A stretch of DNA of 64,000 bases, from NCBI GenBank assembly GCA_002067895.1, contig MVRE01000013.1, positions 1 through 64,000 on the forward strand. Direction: 5' to 3'. A program made the position numbers and the translations under genes. This stretch comes from Methanoregula sp. PtaU1.Bin051. Lineage in GTDB: Archaea; Halobacteriota; Methanomicrobia; Methanomicrobiales; Methanospirillaceae. Shown piece by piece: positions 1-9,149 of the stretch; the first letter of the stretch is position 1; every line of letters begins with the position of its first letter. The notes under the pieces were generated by a model that had not been told where the DNA came from, made no database searches, and saw only the letters and a program-made list of their open reading frames with translations.

Positions 1-2
1 AG

Positions 3-128
3 AGTAAGGAGGCACTGTACCTTAGATCTTTTGGTCACGGTTTTACTTCTGAGAACGTAGCTTTTCTACAGAGCCAAAGGATCTATGATCTTATAATCAT
101 AGAATATATATCGATAATTAAAAGCTAA
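3..128 (+). CDS. C-terminal end of an unidentified protein (cut by window edge)
   Basis: An open frame enters from the left edge and runs 41 codons to a TAA at 126-128. It ends with residues such as LYLRSFGHGFTSENVAFL. It would be convergent with the next gene, overlapping its stop by a few bases. The codon use is AT-rich like the neighbouring accessory genes. No family is recognised and the stretch is short, so a chance frame is possible. Confidence 0.35.
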   Translation, partial: SKEALYLRSFGHGFTSENVAFLQSQRIYDLIIIEYISIIKS

Positions 129-1258
129 AAGCCAAAGTCCGTAAGTGTTCTTGGGTATCTCTTTTTCGTGATATCTTCAACAGCTTTCTTCTCAGCTTCT
201 TCTCTTGCTCTCATAGTGGACCAATTAGTGATAAATTTGTCTTCCAATGATTTTCTCACAGTATTGATATGTTCACCTCTGCAATTCAATTTAAATGATT
301 GGTCATCAAGTGGGACTAATACATCGAATTTCTTCCCATATTGGATTACAGCATCCATCTTATCCTGAACAATTCTTTTCTTTTTTTCTGGGGGCGCCCC
401 AAGAGAGATATTTCTCATTAATGTCGTCATCAAAGTATTGCGATTAATGATTTTAGGATCTGAGTCACCTGCTGCCCGTTGTTTTGCATAGCAATCTCCG
501 ACAACCGCCATTTGCAAAATCCGATAGGGATGAGATGTAGAACAATACGGTAAATCGAATCGACTTTTCTCATCATCCTGTCCAGCACCGGTCAGTAACA
601 TTTCAGTCAATTGCGAATTTTTATGGGTATGATCAGCATGAATCTGAATAATATCTGTCCTCGGATAGTAAATCCATAAAATTGGTTCGTGAGAATCGGA
701 TTTCGGCATTTTTCTAGTCTTTTTACTTAATATACTATCAATGATTTTTTGAGAATCTTTCTCATGAACGCAAAGCACATATTCAATATCACCAATAGTC
801 AGTTGATCGCCAACGCAGTCCGACACAAGATATCGAATTTTTTCTTCAACCAAATCTCTTGCTTCTTGAATATCACTTAGTACTTTCTTAACATCAGAGA
901 CTGATGATTTGCAGCTGATGAAAATCGCATGGTGAGTTGATTCATTGTAGAGTAATAAATCGAAACTTCTGTTACCGGGCTTTTCATTTCCGAACTCAAT
1001 CAAAGGTTCAGCGAAATAAAACTCATAACCTGTTTTTTTTGCAAGCTCGGTGTCAGCAAAAGATTTTGCACACAATCTTACAATTTCCTGATGTTTTCTA
1101 TCCGTATCGATCTCGTTATTGATTCTCTCGATAAAGGCAGGTACGTTGCGTTTCGTCCATTTATCAACAATCTGAGCATATTGTTCCCTTTCTTCAATCG
1201 ATAATTTCTGAATAAAAGGGGTTGTGCTCTCCATGCTTATACCTATGAAATGTCTCAC
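125..1258 (-). CDS. Unknown protein, possible nuclease-like core
   Basis: 377 aa, not recognised. The start is chosen because its ATG overlaps the stop of the upstream gene (ATGA, 4 bp), the usual sign of translational coupling; a second Met at residue 9 is an alternative. Around residues 95-120 there is a strand-turn-strand with a conserved-looking Asp (FDLLLYN) followed by FISCKSS. This resembles the core of PD-(D/E)XK nucleases, but Ser stands in place of the Asp/Glu before x-Lys, so this is only a hint. The C-terminus is lysine/glutamate-rich. Base composition is clearly more AT-rich than the core genes, which suggests acquisition by transfer. It forms a two-gene unit with the gene at 1255-2337. 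Confidence 0.75.
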   Translation of the reverse strand: MRHFIGISMESTTPFIQKLSIEEREQYAQIVDKWTKRNVPAFIERINNEIDTDRKHQEIVRLCAKSFADTELAKKTGYEFYFAEPLIEFGNEKPGNRSFDLLLYNESTHHAIFISCKSSVSDVKKVLSDIQEARDLVEEKIRYLVSDCVGDQLTIGDIEYVLCVHEKDSQKIIDSILSKKTRKMPKSDSHEPILWIYYPRTDIIQIHADHTHKNSQLTEMLLTGAGQDDEKSRFDLPYCSTSHPYRILQMAVVGDCYAKQRAAGDSDPKIINRNTLMTTLMRNISLGAPPEKKKRIVQDKMDAVIQYGKKFDVLVPLDDQSFKLNCRGEHINTVRKSLEDKFITNWSTMRAREEAEKKAVEDITKKRYPRTLTDFGF

Positions 1259-2337
1259 CCAACCGTTGCCATCGAATCCACAGATTCAAGCACAAATTCA
1301 AAAAATCTCATGTATGAACCAATATCGAGTTTCTCGACAGGAAAAACATGTATTCCTTGACCATGAACAGCGATATCGAATAAAGATCCTGACATATTGT
1401 CAATAATTCTCGCAGAAAATGGAGAGGCATTTGCAATTTCTGAATGCTCCAGAAGTGTAAAATCCCATTCTTCCTGTTCAATATCTTGGCAGATATTTGG
1501 AATAACTACCTCGTTGAAGGAATTAGAAAATGTAACTGACCATGGAGTCTGAATTATCCTCTCAAATTGTTTCTTACCGACTTTAGTGATCGAGTATCGA
1601 GACGTCCCTATTGCATCTTTTATTGGACTGATATGACGTACCATACGGCCAATTATTTCAAAAATACTCGCAATATCCCCTTCTCTTATTGTGATGATAC
1701 CTTTATTATCAATTTTAAAGGAGAGGCCATTAGGAATTCTCATCTCGAGAATTTTAGGAAGTACGCCATAATAGAATTCGAGTTCATCAAGGGCTTGTTT
1801 ACCGTCTATTCCACGATAAATTATGCTTCTTTCGACATTGGGACGATAATGAGAGGAAAATCTTGCATTTGGACTTCTTTTAGCCGAAAAATAGGTTATA
1901 ATAAGATTGTCATGTTGTTTAATCAAGTCATCTTTTATCTCCTTCATCTCAATGGGAGAGATCCAAATGTTTGATAAATCCTTTGATTTTCGAAGATAAT
2001 CGAATAAAATATCAGGTATTTCATCAGTTTTTTTTGCATCTGTTAAAAATAATGGAATTTGATTTTGATCATCAAAAAAAATGTAAAAATGGACAGTATC
2101 TTTACCATGCTGTTTTGACACAAGTAATAACTTCCCCGCTTCTTCGATAATAGAAAAACCATATTCAGTAATGCTTTCAACAAATTGTTTAAACGACCTA
2201 TGATTGGATACTGTCGGGACTAACTGAATATTCCAGAGATCTTTTCCCTCAGATTGAACTTCTTTAAGAAAATCTACAAATTCTGAAATATCTGAAAATT
2301 TTCGGTCCCCTATATTAAGGAACTTCACACACACCAC
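1255..2337 (-). CDS. Unknown protein, first gene of an AT-rich two-gene unit
   Basis: 360 aa, mixed alpha/beta, no signal peptide or membrane segment seen and no family recognised. The longest frame opens with GTG directly against AAGGAG. A GTG three codons later (2326-2328) lies 8 bases after GGAG and is the more likely start. The final codons overlap the ATG of the downstream unknown gene. Low GC relative to the rest of the window and the two-gene coupling fit an accessory, possibly defence-type, cassette; that role is inference only. Confidence 0.75.
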   Translation of the reverse strand: MVCVKFLNIGDRKFSDISEFVDFLKEVQSEGKDLWNIQLVPTVSNHRSFKQFVESITEYGFSIIEEAGKLLLVSKQHGKDTVHFYIFFDDQNQIPLFLTDAKKTDEIPDILFDYLRKSKDLSNIWISPIEMKEIKDDLIKQHDNLIITYFSAKRSPNARFSSHYRPNVERSIIYRGIDGKQALDELEFYYGVLPKILEMRIPNGLSFKIDNKGIITIREGDIASIFEIIGRMVRHISPIKDAIGTSRYSITKVGKKQFERIIQTPWSVTFSNSFNEVVIPNICQDIEQEEWDFTLLEHSEIANASPFSARIIDNMSGSLFDIAVHGQGIHVFPVEKLDIGSYMRFFEFVLESVDSMATVG

Positions 2338-2487
2338 TCCTTATGATAGTGATCTTCTATAATGTTAGTGTAATAAGTAATAGTAGTTTTATTTTTCCTA
2401 ACTTAGATAGATTGCGCGCTCTCATTTTGTTATACTTTAAGCATCTGCTGCATGTATTCATCGGTTATTGTGGTCATGAAATCCCCC

Positions 2488-3078
2488 TCACACCTTCCTC
2501 AGCACGGCCGCCCGGTTCACGAAATACCAGCTTCGCTCAACAACCCGGAACCCCGCAGCCTCCGCCTCTGCGATATGCTCCCTGAACTCCCTGCCGGAGA
2601 CAATGAACGGGGGCTCGGTGTAGAAGAGCGTGCCGCCATGCTTCAGGAGCAGGGCAATCTCTCGGAACAGCTTCTCCGGGTCCGGCACCTCATGGACGAC
2701 GAAGATGGCAAACGCGGTATCGAAAGTCCCGTGCAGCTCTGCAGGCAGGCTGATGGAGTCCGGCTTACACTGGTGCGTCCTGACCCGCGACATCAGCTCT
2801 TCGGGATCCAGCTTTGCCCGGAGGATGGCGAGCATCTCCTCCTGGAGATCGACGGCGTAGACCTGTCCGATCTCTCCCACCCGCTTTGCGAATTCGCGGG
2901 TGAAGAACCCCGGGCCGCAGCCGAAGTCGAGGACGCGGTCGCCATATCTCACGTACCGCTCCGCAAGCCGGTCCGGGCGGTACAGGAACCGGCGCAGCCG
3001 GGTGTCGAGATGGGCGGCCCTCTTTGAGGAGAAGACTTCGTGGGGGTAATGCTTTTTCGGACTTTCACCGCAACTCAT
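2488..3078 (-). CDS. Class I SAM-dependent methyltransferase
   Basis: 196 aa from the ATG at 3078 (MSCGESPKKH). An upstream in-frame ATG at 3222 would overlap the end of the neighbouring methyltransferase and adds a low-complexity leader, so it was not used. Motif I, VLDFGCGPGFF, marks the SAM-binding loop; motif II ends in the acidic AVDLQEEM, and the post-motif region has FVVHEVPDPEKLFREIALLL. Substrate unknown. It is short for a methyltransferase with its own substrate domain. It lies 95 bp downstream of another methyltransferase on the same strand, so the two may be co-transcribed. Confidence 0.85.
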   Translation of the reverse strand: MSCGESPKKHYPHEVFSSKRAAHLDTRLRRFLYRPDRLAERYVRYGDRVLDFGCGPGFFTREFAKRVGEIGQVYAVDLQEEMLAILRAKLDPEELMSRVRTHQCKPDSISLPAELHGTFDTAFAIFVVHEVPDPEKLFREIALLLKHGGTLFYTEPPFIVSGREFREHIAEAEAAGFRVVERSWYFVNRAAVLRKV

Positions 3079-3173
3079 GGAGAGATGTTGGGAAAACGCT
3101 GGGATAACGGTTCCGGCATGGATAATGGGGGAAGCGTAAGGATTATAGGATTCAGGACAAACCCGGGCACGAG

Positions 3174-3992
3174 TTATGCCTTCCTCGCCGCCACTGCAAA
3201 TATCAGCCCGGCGAACGTACACCGGCCCCGCTCATCCGCCGCCTTCAGCTCCGAGAGCCACGCCGCAACCTCATCCTGTGCCAGCACCCCCTTCTCCTGC
3301 GCAGCCGCAAGGAACTGTTCCATGTTCATCAGCGTTGCCACAGCGGTGAAATCGTGCATGACGAGCGGTTCGGGATGAACAGAGACATCACGGAGGCCGC
3401 GTTCCCGGAAGTAGCGGTAGAGTTTCCGGCCGGTGGAGCCGTCGGGGAACTGGTCAGCGCAGAACCGGAAGAAGGTGCGGGCTGTATCCCTGCTGCCGGG
3501 GTCGCAGACATAGGTCTCCCAGTCGGGCTCGATGGCAAGGAGCCTGCCGCCCGGCCGGAGCACGCGGATCATCTCGTCGAGGACCTGGCCGGGATCTTTC
3601 AGGATCTGGAGCGTCAGCTGGATCCTGACCGCATCGAAGCTGGCATCGGGGAAGGGGAGACTGCGGACATCTCCTACGCGGAACGAGATCGGAAGCCCGG
3701 TGCCCTTCGCCTTCTCCTCTGCGATCGCGATGAACCGTTCGCTCAGGTCGATTCCGGTGACGTGGCCGGTCTTTCCGACCATCGCCGCCATCCGGATAGC
3801 ATCGGACCCCAGCCCGCACCCGGCATCGAGCACCGCATCCCCCTCCTTCAGGCCGAGATACCCGTAACTCCGTACCCTGATCTGCCGGATCTCCGGCAGG
3901 GAGTCCGAGAAATCAAGGTATCTCACGAGCCGGTCGGTTGCTGCTGCAGAGTCAGCGTTCTGGAATTCCGAGGAGATGGTCCGTTTTTCCAT
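3174..3992 (-). CDS. Class I SAM-dependent methyltransferase (UbiE-like)
   Basis: 272 aa. The Rossmann core is clear: VLDAGCGLGSDAIRMA (motif I, about residue 54), GIDLSERFI (motif II acidic residue), then GDVRSLPFPDASFDAVRI and VLRPGGRLL, all typical of Methyltransf_11/UbiE-type enzymes. The C-terminal 100 residues are a family-specific cap. The substrate cannot be told from sequence. It is followed by a second, shorter methyltransferase on the same strand. Confidence 0.88.
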   Translation of the reverse strand: MEKRTISSEFQNADSAAATDRLVRYLDFSDSLPEIRQIRVRSYGYLGLKEGDAVLDAGCGLGSDAIRMAAMVGKTGHVTGIDLSERFIAIAEEKAKGTGLPISFRVGDVRSLPFPDASFDAVRIQLTLQILKDPGQVLDEMIRVLRPGGRLLAIEPDWETYVCDPGSRDTARTFFRFCADQFPDGSTGRKLYRYFRERGLRDVSVHPEPLVMHDFTAVATLMNMEQFLAAAQEKGVLAQDEVAAWLSELKAADERGRCTFAGLIFAVAARKA

Positions 3993-4060
3993 GCAGCTAC
4001 GATTGGAGCCGCGACATCATATGTTTCATCCCCGATTTGACTACCGTCGTGATTCCCGGA

Positions 4061-4678
4061 TTAAACCCGTCCCAAGCCAATCATATAGCCGTACCGGGAA
4101 TAGACTTCCTTTACCAGTTCCCCGGCCTTCGGGTTGGCCCAGTCATGCATCCATTCCGAGACAAGCGACTCGACCGTGATAGGGATCACCCCGGCCTGCA
4201 GCATCCGCTCGATCCCGTACCGGTGGGCATCGGGTGTTGAATCGCCTCCCGCATCCATCAGCCCGTACACCTCGTATCCCTCTTTCAGGGCATGCAGCGC
4301 TGTGTAGGCAAAGCACATGCTGGTCCAGAGCCCGGAGATCACTACCTTCTTCCGCCCGGTCTTTTTGAACGCATTCCACGTCTTTTCGTCCTCGAATGCG
4401 TCGAAACTCGGGACGGTCCGGGCGTACGCCTGCTGGCCCGGGAACAGGCTGGTAACTTCAGCGAGGAAATTCCCGTTGTTCTGCGGGTTGATCGTCGACA
4501 GGACGACCGGTACGCCAAGGATGGCTGCAGCCTTTGCAGCGCAGTACGCGGCATTCCGGATTCTCGTCTTGTCCCCGGATGCAACACCGGCAAACATCGT
4601 TGGCTGGTAGTCCACGAGCACGAGTGCACTGTTTTTATCACTGAGCAGTTCCAGTTTTCCATCTTTTGGATTCGCCAT
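4061..4678 (-). CDS. Isochorismatase-family cysteine hydrolase (YcaC-like)
   Basis: 205 aa, full length for the family. The catalytic triad is visible: Asp in LVLVDYQ near the N-terminus, Lys in GRKKVVISG, and Cys in WTSMCF. The motifs ALVLVDYQPTMF and LMDAGGDSTPDAH are typical of YcaC-like members. These enzymes cleave small amides or C-O bonds; the true substrate is unknown. It appears monocistronic, with a 200-bp gap to the next gene in which nothing else was seen. Confidence 0.88.
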   Translation of the reverse strand: MANPKDGKLELLSDKNSALVLVDYQPTMFAGVASGDKTRIRNAAYCAAKAAAILGVPVVLSTINPQNNGNFLAEVTSLFPGQQAYARTVPSFDAFEDEKTWNAFKKTGRKKVVISGLWTSMCFAYTALHALKEGYEVYGLMDAGGDSTPDAHRYGIERMLQAGVIPITVESLVSEWMHDWANPKAGELVKEVYSRYGYMIGLGRV

Positions 4679-4876
4679 CTCTCATCACCTCTGGGTATAC
4701 CACTGGATCCTTCCGTCCGTCCTAAATAGGTATTGGCAGCGGCAGATTTCCGTCGGAAGGCGCCTGAAGCTGGCTGAGAAAATCATTGATCCGGATCTCC
4801 TTTCAGGTCGTTAGCTTGCTGAGGGTTCGCACGAAGGCAACCTATAAACGCTCCCCGTCCCCTCCTCAGTACAGGT

Positions 4877-4999
4877 ATGCCCGCATACCATGACCCTGCA
4901 GTCGAGACGATGGACCGGGCCGACCTTGACGCCCTGATCGATGAGCGGGTGCGGTACACGGTCCGGTACGCGGACGAGCACTCCCCGTTTTACCGGTGG
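4877..4999 (+). pseudogene. 5' fragment of coenzyme F390 synthetase / PaaK-like gene (N-terminal 41 codons)
   Basis: Codons 1-41 encode the typical N-terminus of the F390-synthetase/phenylacetate-CoA ligase family (ETMDRADLDALIDERV, then HSPFYRW). Directly after the TGG at 4997-4999 the frame changes into unrelated sequence. The natural continuation (WFKENGIDPQS...) is found on the opposite strand starting at 6478. Joining 4877-4999 to the reverse complement of 5234-6475 gives one uninterrupted frame of 454 aa, about the normal family length. The gene was split by an inversion. Confidence 0.88.
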
Positions 5000-5190
5000 C
5001 CCGGCACCTTCCCTCAGCATACCGCCTCATCCGGTCCCTGCGGGGGGGTGATGATACAAATGGCGCGAAGATTGTTGTCGGCGGACGCCTGTTCGGCCTT
5101 GCGCCGGCTCTCTGGAAACAGATCGGCGCCGATGCATGGGCGGCAACAGCGGGAGAGGCAGTTGAAACCGCAGAACGGCTTACGTCCTGA
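5000..5190 (+). pseudogene. 3' fragment of a corrinoid (B12)-binding protein gene
   Basis: In the frame of the GTG at 4996 this encodes ARHLPSAYRLIRSL, then AKIVVGGRLFGL and LWKQIGADAWAATAGEAVE, ending at a TGA. That is the C-terminal half of a cobalamin-binding Rossmann domain (the VxxGG and GADxxA signatures). Its N-terminal partner lies on the minus strand at 6476-7358. Rejoined, the two pieces are exactly in frame (883 + 191 nt = 358 codons with stop). Here the fragment is fused out of context to the F390-synthetase N-terminus. Confidence 0.85.
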
Positions 5191-5233
5191 GGTGTATTTC
5201 TGCCCGGGTTTCTGACCGCATACCGTCAGCTGA

Positions 5234-6475
5234 CTATCTGGCCGGCTGCCGGAGTCGCCTGTCGACCAGCCGTTTCGGCCTGCCTTTCATCCCGGAGATG
5301 CCAAGCCCGCCGGGTCTGACGAAGTTGATCTCGATTACGAACTTCCCGGCGGAGACCTGTTCAGCGAAGTTGTTCCGGTATTTCAGGAACCGCTCAGTGA
5401 ACCGGTCCCTGATGCCTTTTTTATCAATGCTTCCGGGGTCTCTGCATTCGAGGTTCACCTGCATTACGACTTCGCCACCGGTTGCACCGTCCCCGACAAT
5501 TGCCTCGTACTCGCCGGTGAGGGACTCCATGTTCCCGTGCTGGAACACCCCGGCCTCGACATCGACGCGGTTGAACGGGCTCCCAAAGAGCCAGACGGTC
5601 TCGGCCTCACGCTGCGGGTTGATGATCCGCATGTGCGTCCTGCCGCAGCTGCATGTCGAACGCGAAAGGACCGTGGTCGTATCCTCGGTGTCGTAGTTGA
5701 GGAGGAGGGTCCCCGCCTTCGTCCCTTCCTCAAGGAGCGTCGTGAGGACTGCCCGCCCGCATTCCCCGTCGTGGACGAACGCCTTCATCTGCGGATCGTA
5801 GATGTCGAGGTGGACGAGGTCCTCGGGGACGTGGAGCCCGGAAAAGGCCGTGCACTCCCCGCACATCGTCCCTTCCGTGCTCCCGTAGGTGTTGAAGACA
5901 GGGCAGCCCCAGACGTCCGCAAGGTAGGCGCGGGACTCCTCGGCAAAGCTCTCGCCCCCGACGACAAGCCGCCGGATCGATGTCTCTTCCGGCCGGATTC
6001 CCTCCTGTTTCAGCTGCCGGGCAAGCCGGAGGAGCTTGAATACACTCCCCACGATGGACGTCGGGCGGTACGATGAGATGACCCGGGGCGGGAAGGTGCA
6101 TTTGCCGAACGGGATGATCGTCATCTTCAGCCGGCGGGCGGCAAGCGTCATCGTGTTTGCGCCCACGTTCATGCCGTACGATGCGCAGACGATGATACGG
6201 TCTTCCCTCCCGAACCCCTGCGAGACGAAACTCCTCGCGTACTTTTCCGCGTACCGCTTCCAGTCGTCCCATGTCAGGAAGAAACTCTTCGGGGTGCCGC
6301 TCGTGCCGCTTGTCTCCTGGATGGTGAAGATATCCCCCATACCTGCTGACAGGAACTGAAAGTCCGGGGTATTGGGGGGCTGGTGTTCGCGGATCGTGCG
6401 CGAGGAGACGATGGGGAGGGATAGCAGATCCTCGTGGATCCGGATCGATTGCGGGTCGATCCCGTTCTCTTTGAA
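5234..6475 (-). pseudogene. 3' part of coenzyme F390 synthetase / PaaK-like gene
   Basis: 413 codons. The frame is open from WFKENGIDPQS (6478 downward) to a stop at 5234. Adenylate-forming enzyme motifs are intact: TSGTSGTPKSFF (phosphate-binding loop), VVGGESF, FNTYGSTEGTMCGEC, and a cysteine-rich CSCGRTHMRI. The family includes F390 synthetase, which adenylylates coenzyme F420 in methanogens, and phenylacetate-CoA ligase; F390 synthetase-like is preferred from the methanogen context. The first 41 codons are at 4877-4999 on the other strand. An internal ATG at 6340 could start a truncated 368-aa protein lacking the N-terminus. Confidence 0.85.
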
Positions 6476-7358
6476 CCAGCATCGTTACGGAGATGATTAC
6501 GGCATCAGCGTGCCGCTTTCCAGCCATCGCGACAATACTTTCAACAGGAGTGTCGGCACCGGTATGAAGGGCTGACCAGCCCGCCAGCCTGAAGATGTCG
6601 GCAACCATCAGGCTCCCGATGTCATGGGTCTCCCCGGCGATGGAGGCCACGATCGCGGTCTTTCTCGCAATTCCGGCCGCAGCGGAGCCTTCCGGGACCC
6701 GGTCATGCAGCCGGTTGATGATGGCCCTGACCGCACCGGTGACAGCATGTTCCTGGGCGACAGAAATCTTTCCTATCTGCCAGAGTCTTCCGGTCTCGTC
6801 CAGCACCTGGCGGAGCACACGGTCGTACAGGTCCTTAATCATGACACCTTCGTCTGCAGCTTTGATGATAACCGATTCCGCCCCGGCTGAATCTCCGGCA
6901 AGCAGGGCTTCAAGGCACGATCCGGCGAGTGCGGAACAGGGATCGCCCTCACGGATGAAGAAAAGGATCTCTTCCTGCGGTGTGGACAGGGAACCGGTCC
7001 CGGAATCAAGGATCCGCCCGGCCTGTTTTCTAAGGTCGGGGGGGAGTTCCGTTTCCGTCACGTCTTTCAGGACTGCAAGGAGGGATGAAACGTAACCCTT
7101 CCGCCGTCCTGCATGGGTAGAATATACCGCCAGCCAGCCGGCATAATCGGCAAGGAATACAGGGTTTTGCGTTGCGAGGGACTCCTGCAGGCAGGTGATG
7201 AAAGCCCGGAACTCGTCCAGCATGGCCGATTTCTGGTGTGCACTCATGTTCCGGATGCCGGCCCGGTGCCGTTTGCTGAAAAGATCGAGAGCTTTTCCTG
7301 CGAGATATTCGCTGTTGAGGCTTACCGCGTGGTATGCAGGCGCATCCGGTTTTTCCAT
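6476..7358 (-). pseudogene. 5' part of a corrinoid (B12)-binding regulatory protein gene
   Basis: About 294 codons of normal sequence before the inversion junction. Residues 1-125 are an unrecognised helical domain. Residues about 130-230 match the helical cap of B12-binding modules (DEGVMIKDLYDRVLR, then KISVAQEHAVT), followed by the first half of the cobalamin Rossmann domain with THDIGSLMVADIF, a version of DxHxxG. After VIISVTML the reading frame runs out of frame into the F390-synthetase gene and stays open by chance to 5730. The repaired protein would be 357 aa and resemble stand-alone corrinoid/CarH-like sensors. Confidence 0.85.
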
Positions 7359-7481
7359 GGATATCCTCTACCTGTTTGCTCCAAGGAGAATCCGGCCGGA
7401 GGGTAATGAGCTTATCGTTAGCAGGCAGGACAGTCAGGAAATTGCTCCCGGTTACACCCCCCCGGATATAAGAAAAGGGTT

Positions 7482-9032
7482 TTATGAATCCCGGGATGTG
7501 TTCTGCCCAGGCAGCTTCGGAGATACGGATTCCGGTGTATCTCTCTCTTCCTTTATCGTCTTCATCTGCGGGAAGAGAATGACTTCCTTGATGGAATCGT
7601 TGTTGGTCAAGAGCATCACGAGCCGGTCGATCCCGATGCCGACCCCGCCGGTCGGGGGCATGCCGTACCCGATGGCGTTGATGAAGTCATAGTCTATCAT
7701 CTGGGCCTCGAGGTCGCCATGCCGGCGTTTCTCGTCCTGCGCCTCGAACCGGATCTTCTGGTCGATCGGGTCGTTCAGTTCCGAGAAGCCGTTTGCGATC
7801 TCCATGCCGTAGATGAAGAGCTCGAACCGCTCGGTGAAGCCGTCCTTGGTCCGGTGCTTCTTGGCGAGAGGCGAGTTCTCGACCGGGAAGTCGTGGATGA
7901 AGGTGGGTTGAATGAGCTTCTTCTCCACGAGTCCTTCGAAGAACAGCACGAGGAACTCCCGCTGGCTCTGCGGCTTCTCCCACTCGTCGATCTGGTGCTG
8001 CTCTGCGAGTTTCCGGAGCTCGTCAACACCCATCGATAAAACGTCAATCCCTCCATACTCCTTCACGGCATCGGCCATCGAGAGTTTCTTCCATGGCCCG
8101 GAAAAGCTGATCTTCGTTCCCGCAAACGTGATCTCGGTACTGCCGCAGATCTCCGTAACAAGGCTCGTTACGAAGTCCTCGGTGAGCGCCATCATGTCCG
8201 AAAAGTCATGGTATGCCCAGTAGATCTCAACCATCGAGAACTCGGGGTTGTGGTTGGTGTCGATGTCCTCGTTCCGGAAGTTCCGGGCGACCTCGAAGAC
8301 CTTCTCGAATCCGCCGACGATCAGCCGCTTGAGGTACAGCTCCGGGGCGATACGGAGGAAGAGCTTCTGGTCGAGGTAGTTATGGTACGAAGTGAACGGG
8401 CGGGCGTTCGCCCCGCCGTAGACCGGCTGGAGGACAGGGGTCTCGAACTCTAAAAACCCCCGCTCGTCGAGATACCTGCGGATGAATGCGAGGATCCTGC
8501 TCCTGGTACGGAAGGTCTGCCGGCTCTCCTCGTTCACGATCAGGTCGAGGTAGCGTTGTCTGTATCGCTTCTCAATGTCCTTGAGCCCATGGAACTTCTC
8601 GGGCAGAGGGCAGACGGCCTTGCACAGGAGAACGATATCGTCGACCCAGATCGTGATCTCGCCCAGCTTCGTGCGGAAGACATGTCCGGTCACCCCGATG
8701 AAATCCCCGCGTTCGATGTAGCTGTTGAAGAAACTGAACTTTGCATCCCCGATATCGTTCTTCCGGATGTAGAGCTGGATCCGCCCGCTCTCGTCCCCGA
8801 GATCGGCGAACAGCGTCTTGCCATGGTTCCGGATGATGTAGAGCCGCCCGGCGGTCGTCACGCTCTCGGTACTCTTATCGTGGGCGATGTCAGCATACTT
8901 CGCCCGGATCTCCGCAATGGTGTGTTTGCGTTCGAACGAGTGGGGATAGAGCGGCACGCCCTGTTCCTGCAGGGCCCGGACCTTGTCGAGCCGGGTCTGG
9001 TCGAAGGCGAGCCGCTCCTGCGGATCGGTCAT
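7482..9032 (-). CDS. lysS: Lysyl-tRNA synthetase, class II
   Basis: 516 aa, usual length. An N-terminal OB-fold anticodon-binding domain (RLYIIRNHGKTLFADLGD) is followed by the class II catalytic core: motif 2 region FRNEDIDTNHNPEF and motif 3 near the end, GYGMPPTGGVGIGIDRLVML. It charges tRNA-Lys. Archaea may use class I (lysK) or class II LysRS; this window shows the class II form. A divergent methyltransferase starts 117 bp upstream, so that gap holds both promoters. Confidence 0.97.
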   Translation of the reverse strand: MTDPQERLAFDQTRLDKVRALQEQGVPLYPHSFERKHTIAEIRAKYADIAHDKSTESVTTAGRLYIIRNHGKTLFADLGDESGRIQLYIRKNDIGDAKFSFFNSYIERGDFIGVTGHVFRTKLGEITIWVDDIVLLCKAVCPLPEKFHGLKDIEKRYRQRYLDLIVNEESRQTFRTRSRILAFIRRYLDERGFLEFETPVLQPVYGGANARPFTSYHNYLDQKLFLRIAPELYLKRLIVGGFEKVFEVARNFRNEDIDTNHNPEFSMVEIYWAYHDFSDMMALTEDFVTSLVTEICGSTEITFAGTKISFSGPWKKLSMADAVKEYGGIDVLSMGVDELRKLAEQHQIDEWEKPQSQREFLVLFFEGLVEKKLIQPTFIHDFPVENSPLAKKHRTKDGFTERFELFIYGMEIANGFSELNDPIDQKIRFEAQDEKRRHGDLEAQMIDYDFINAIGYGMPPTGGVGIGIDRLVMLLTNNDSIKEVILFPQMKTIKEERDTPESVSPKLPGQNTSRDS

Positions 9033-9149
9033 TAAATTTCTGCTCCTGAATGGTTCCGGTTATCTCCTGTAATACTTCACAACGAATGGTAATAATACCT
9101 ACAGCGCTGGATAGCAGAGGTCAGGATAATTATTATACAGGAAACCGGT

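Larger units (their letters stand above)
5000..6475. other. Inverted 1,476-bp segment bounded by TGG/CCA
   Basis: Reversing this segment restores two tail-to-tail genes: an F390-synthetase-like gene on the plus strand and a corrinoid protein gene on the minus strand. Both come back in frame with no extra stop. The junctions share only 3 bp (TGG at 4997-4999, CCA at 6476-6478), and no recombinase gene or long inverted repeat is seen at the ends. It may be a recent illegitimate inversion, one state of a switch, or an assembly join. Confidence 0.85.

Noticed and set aside
5730-7358. 542-aa protein on the minus strand
   Set aside because: Only the first 294 codons are real. After the inversion junction the frame runs out of phase through the synthetase gene and is low-complexity.
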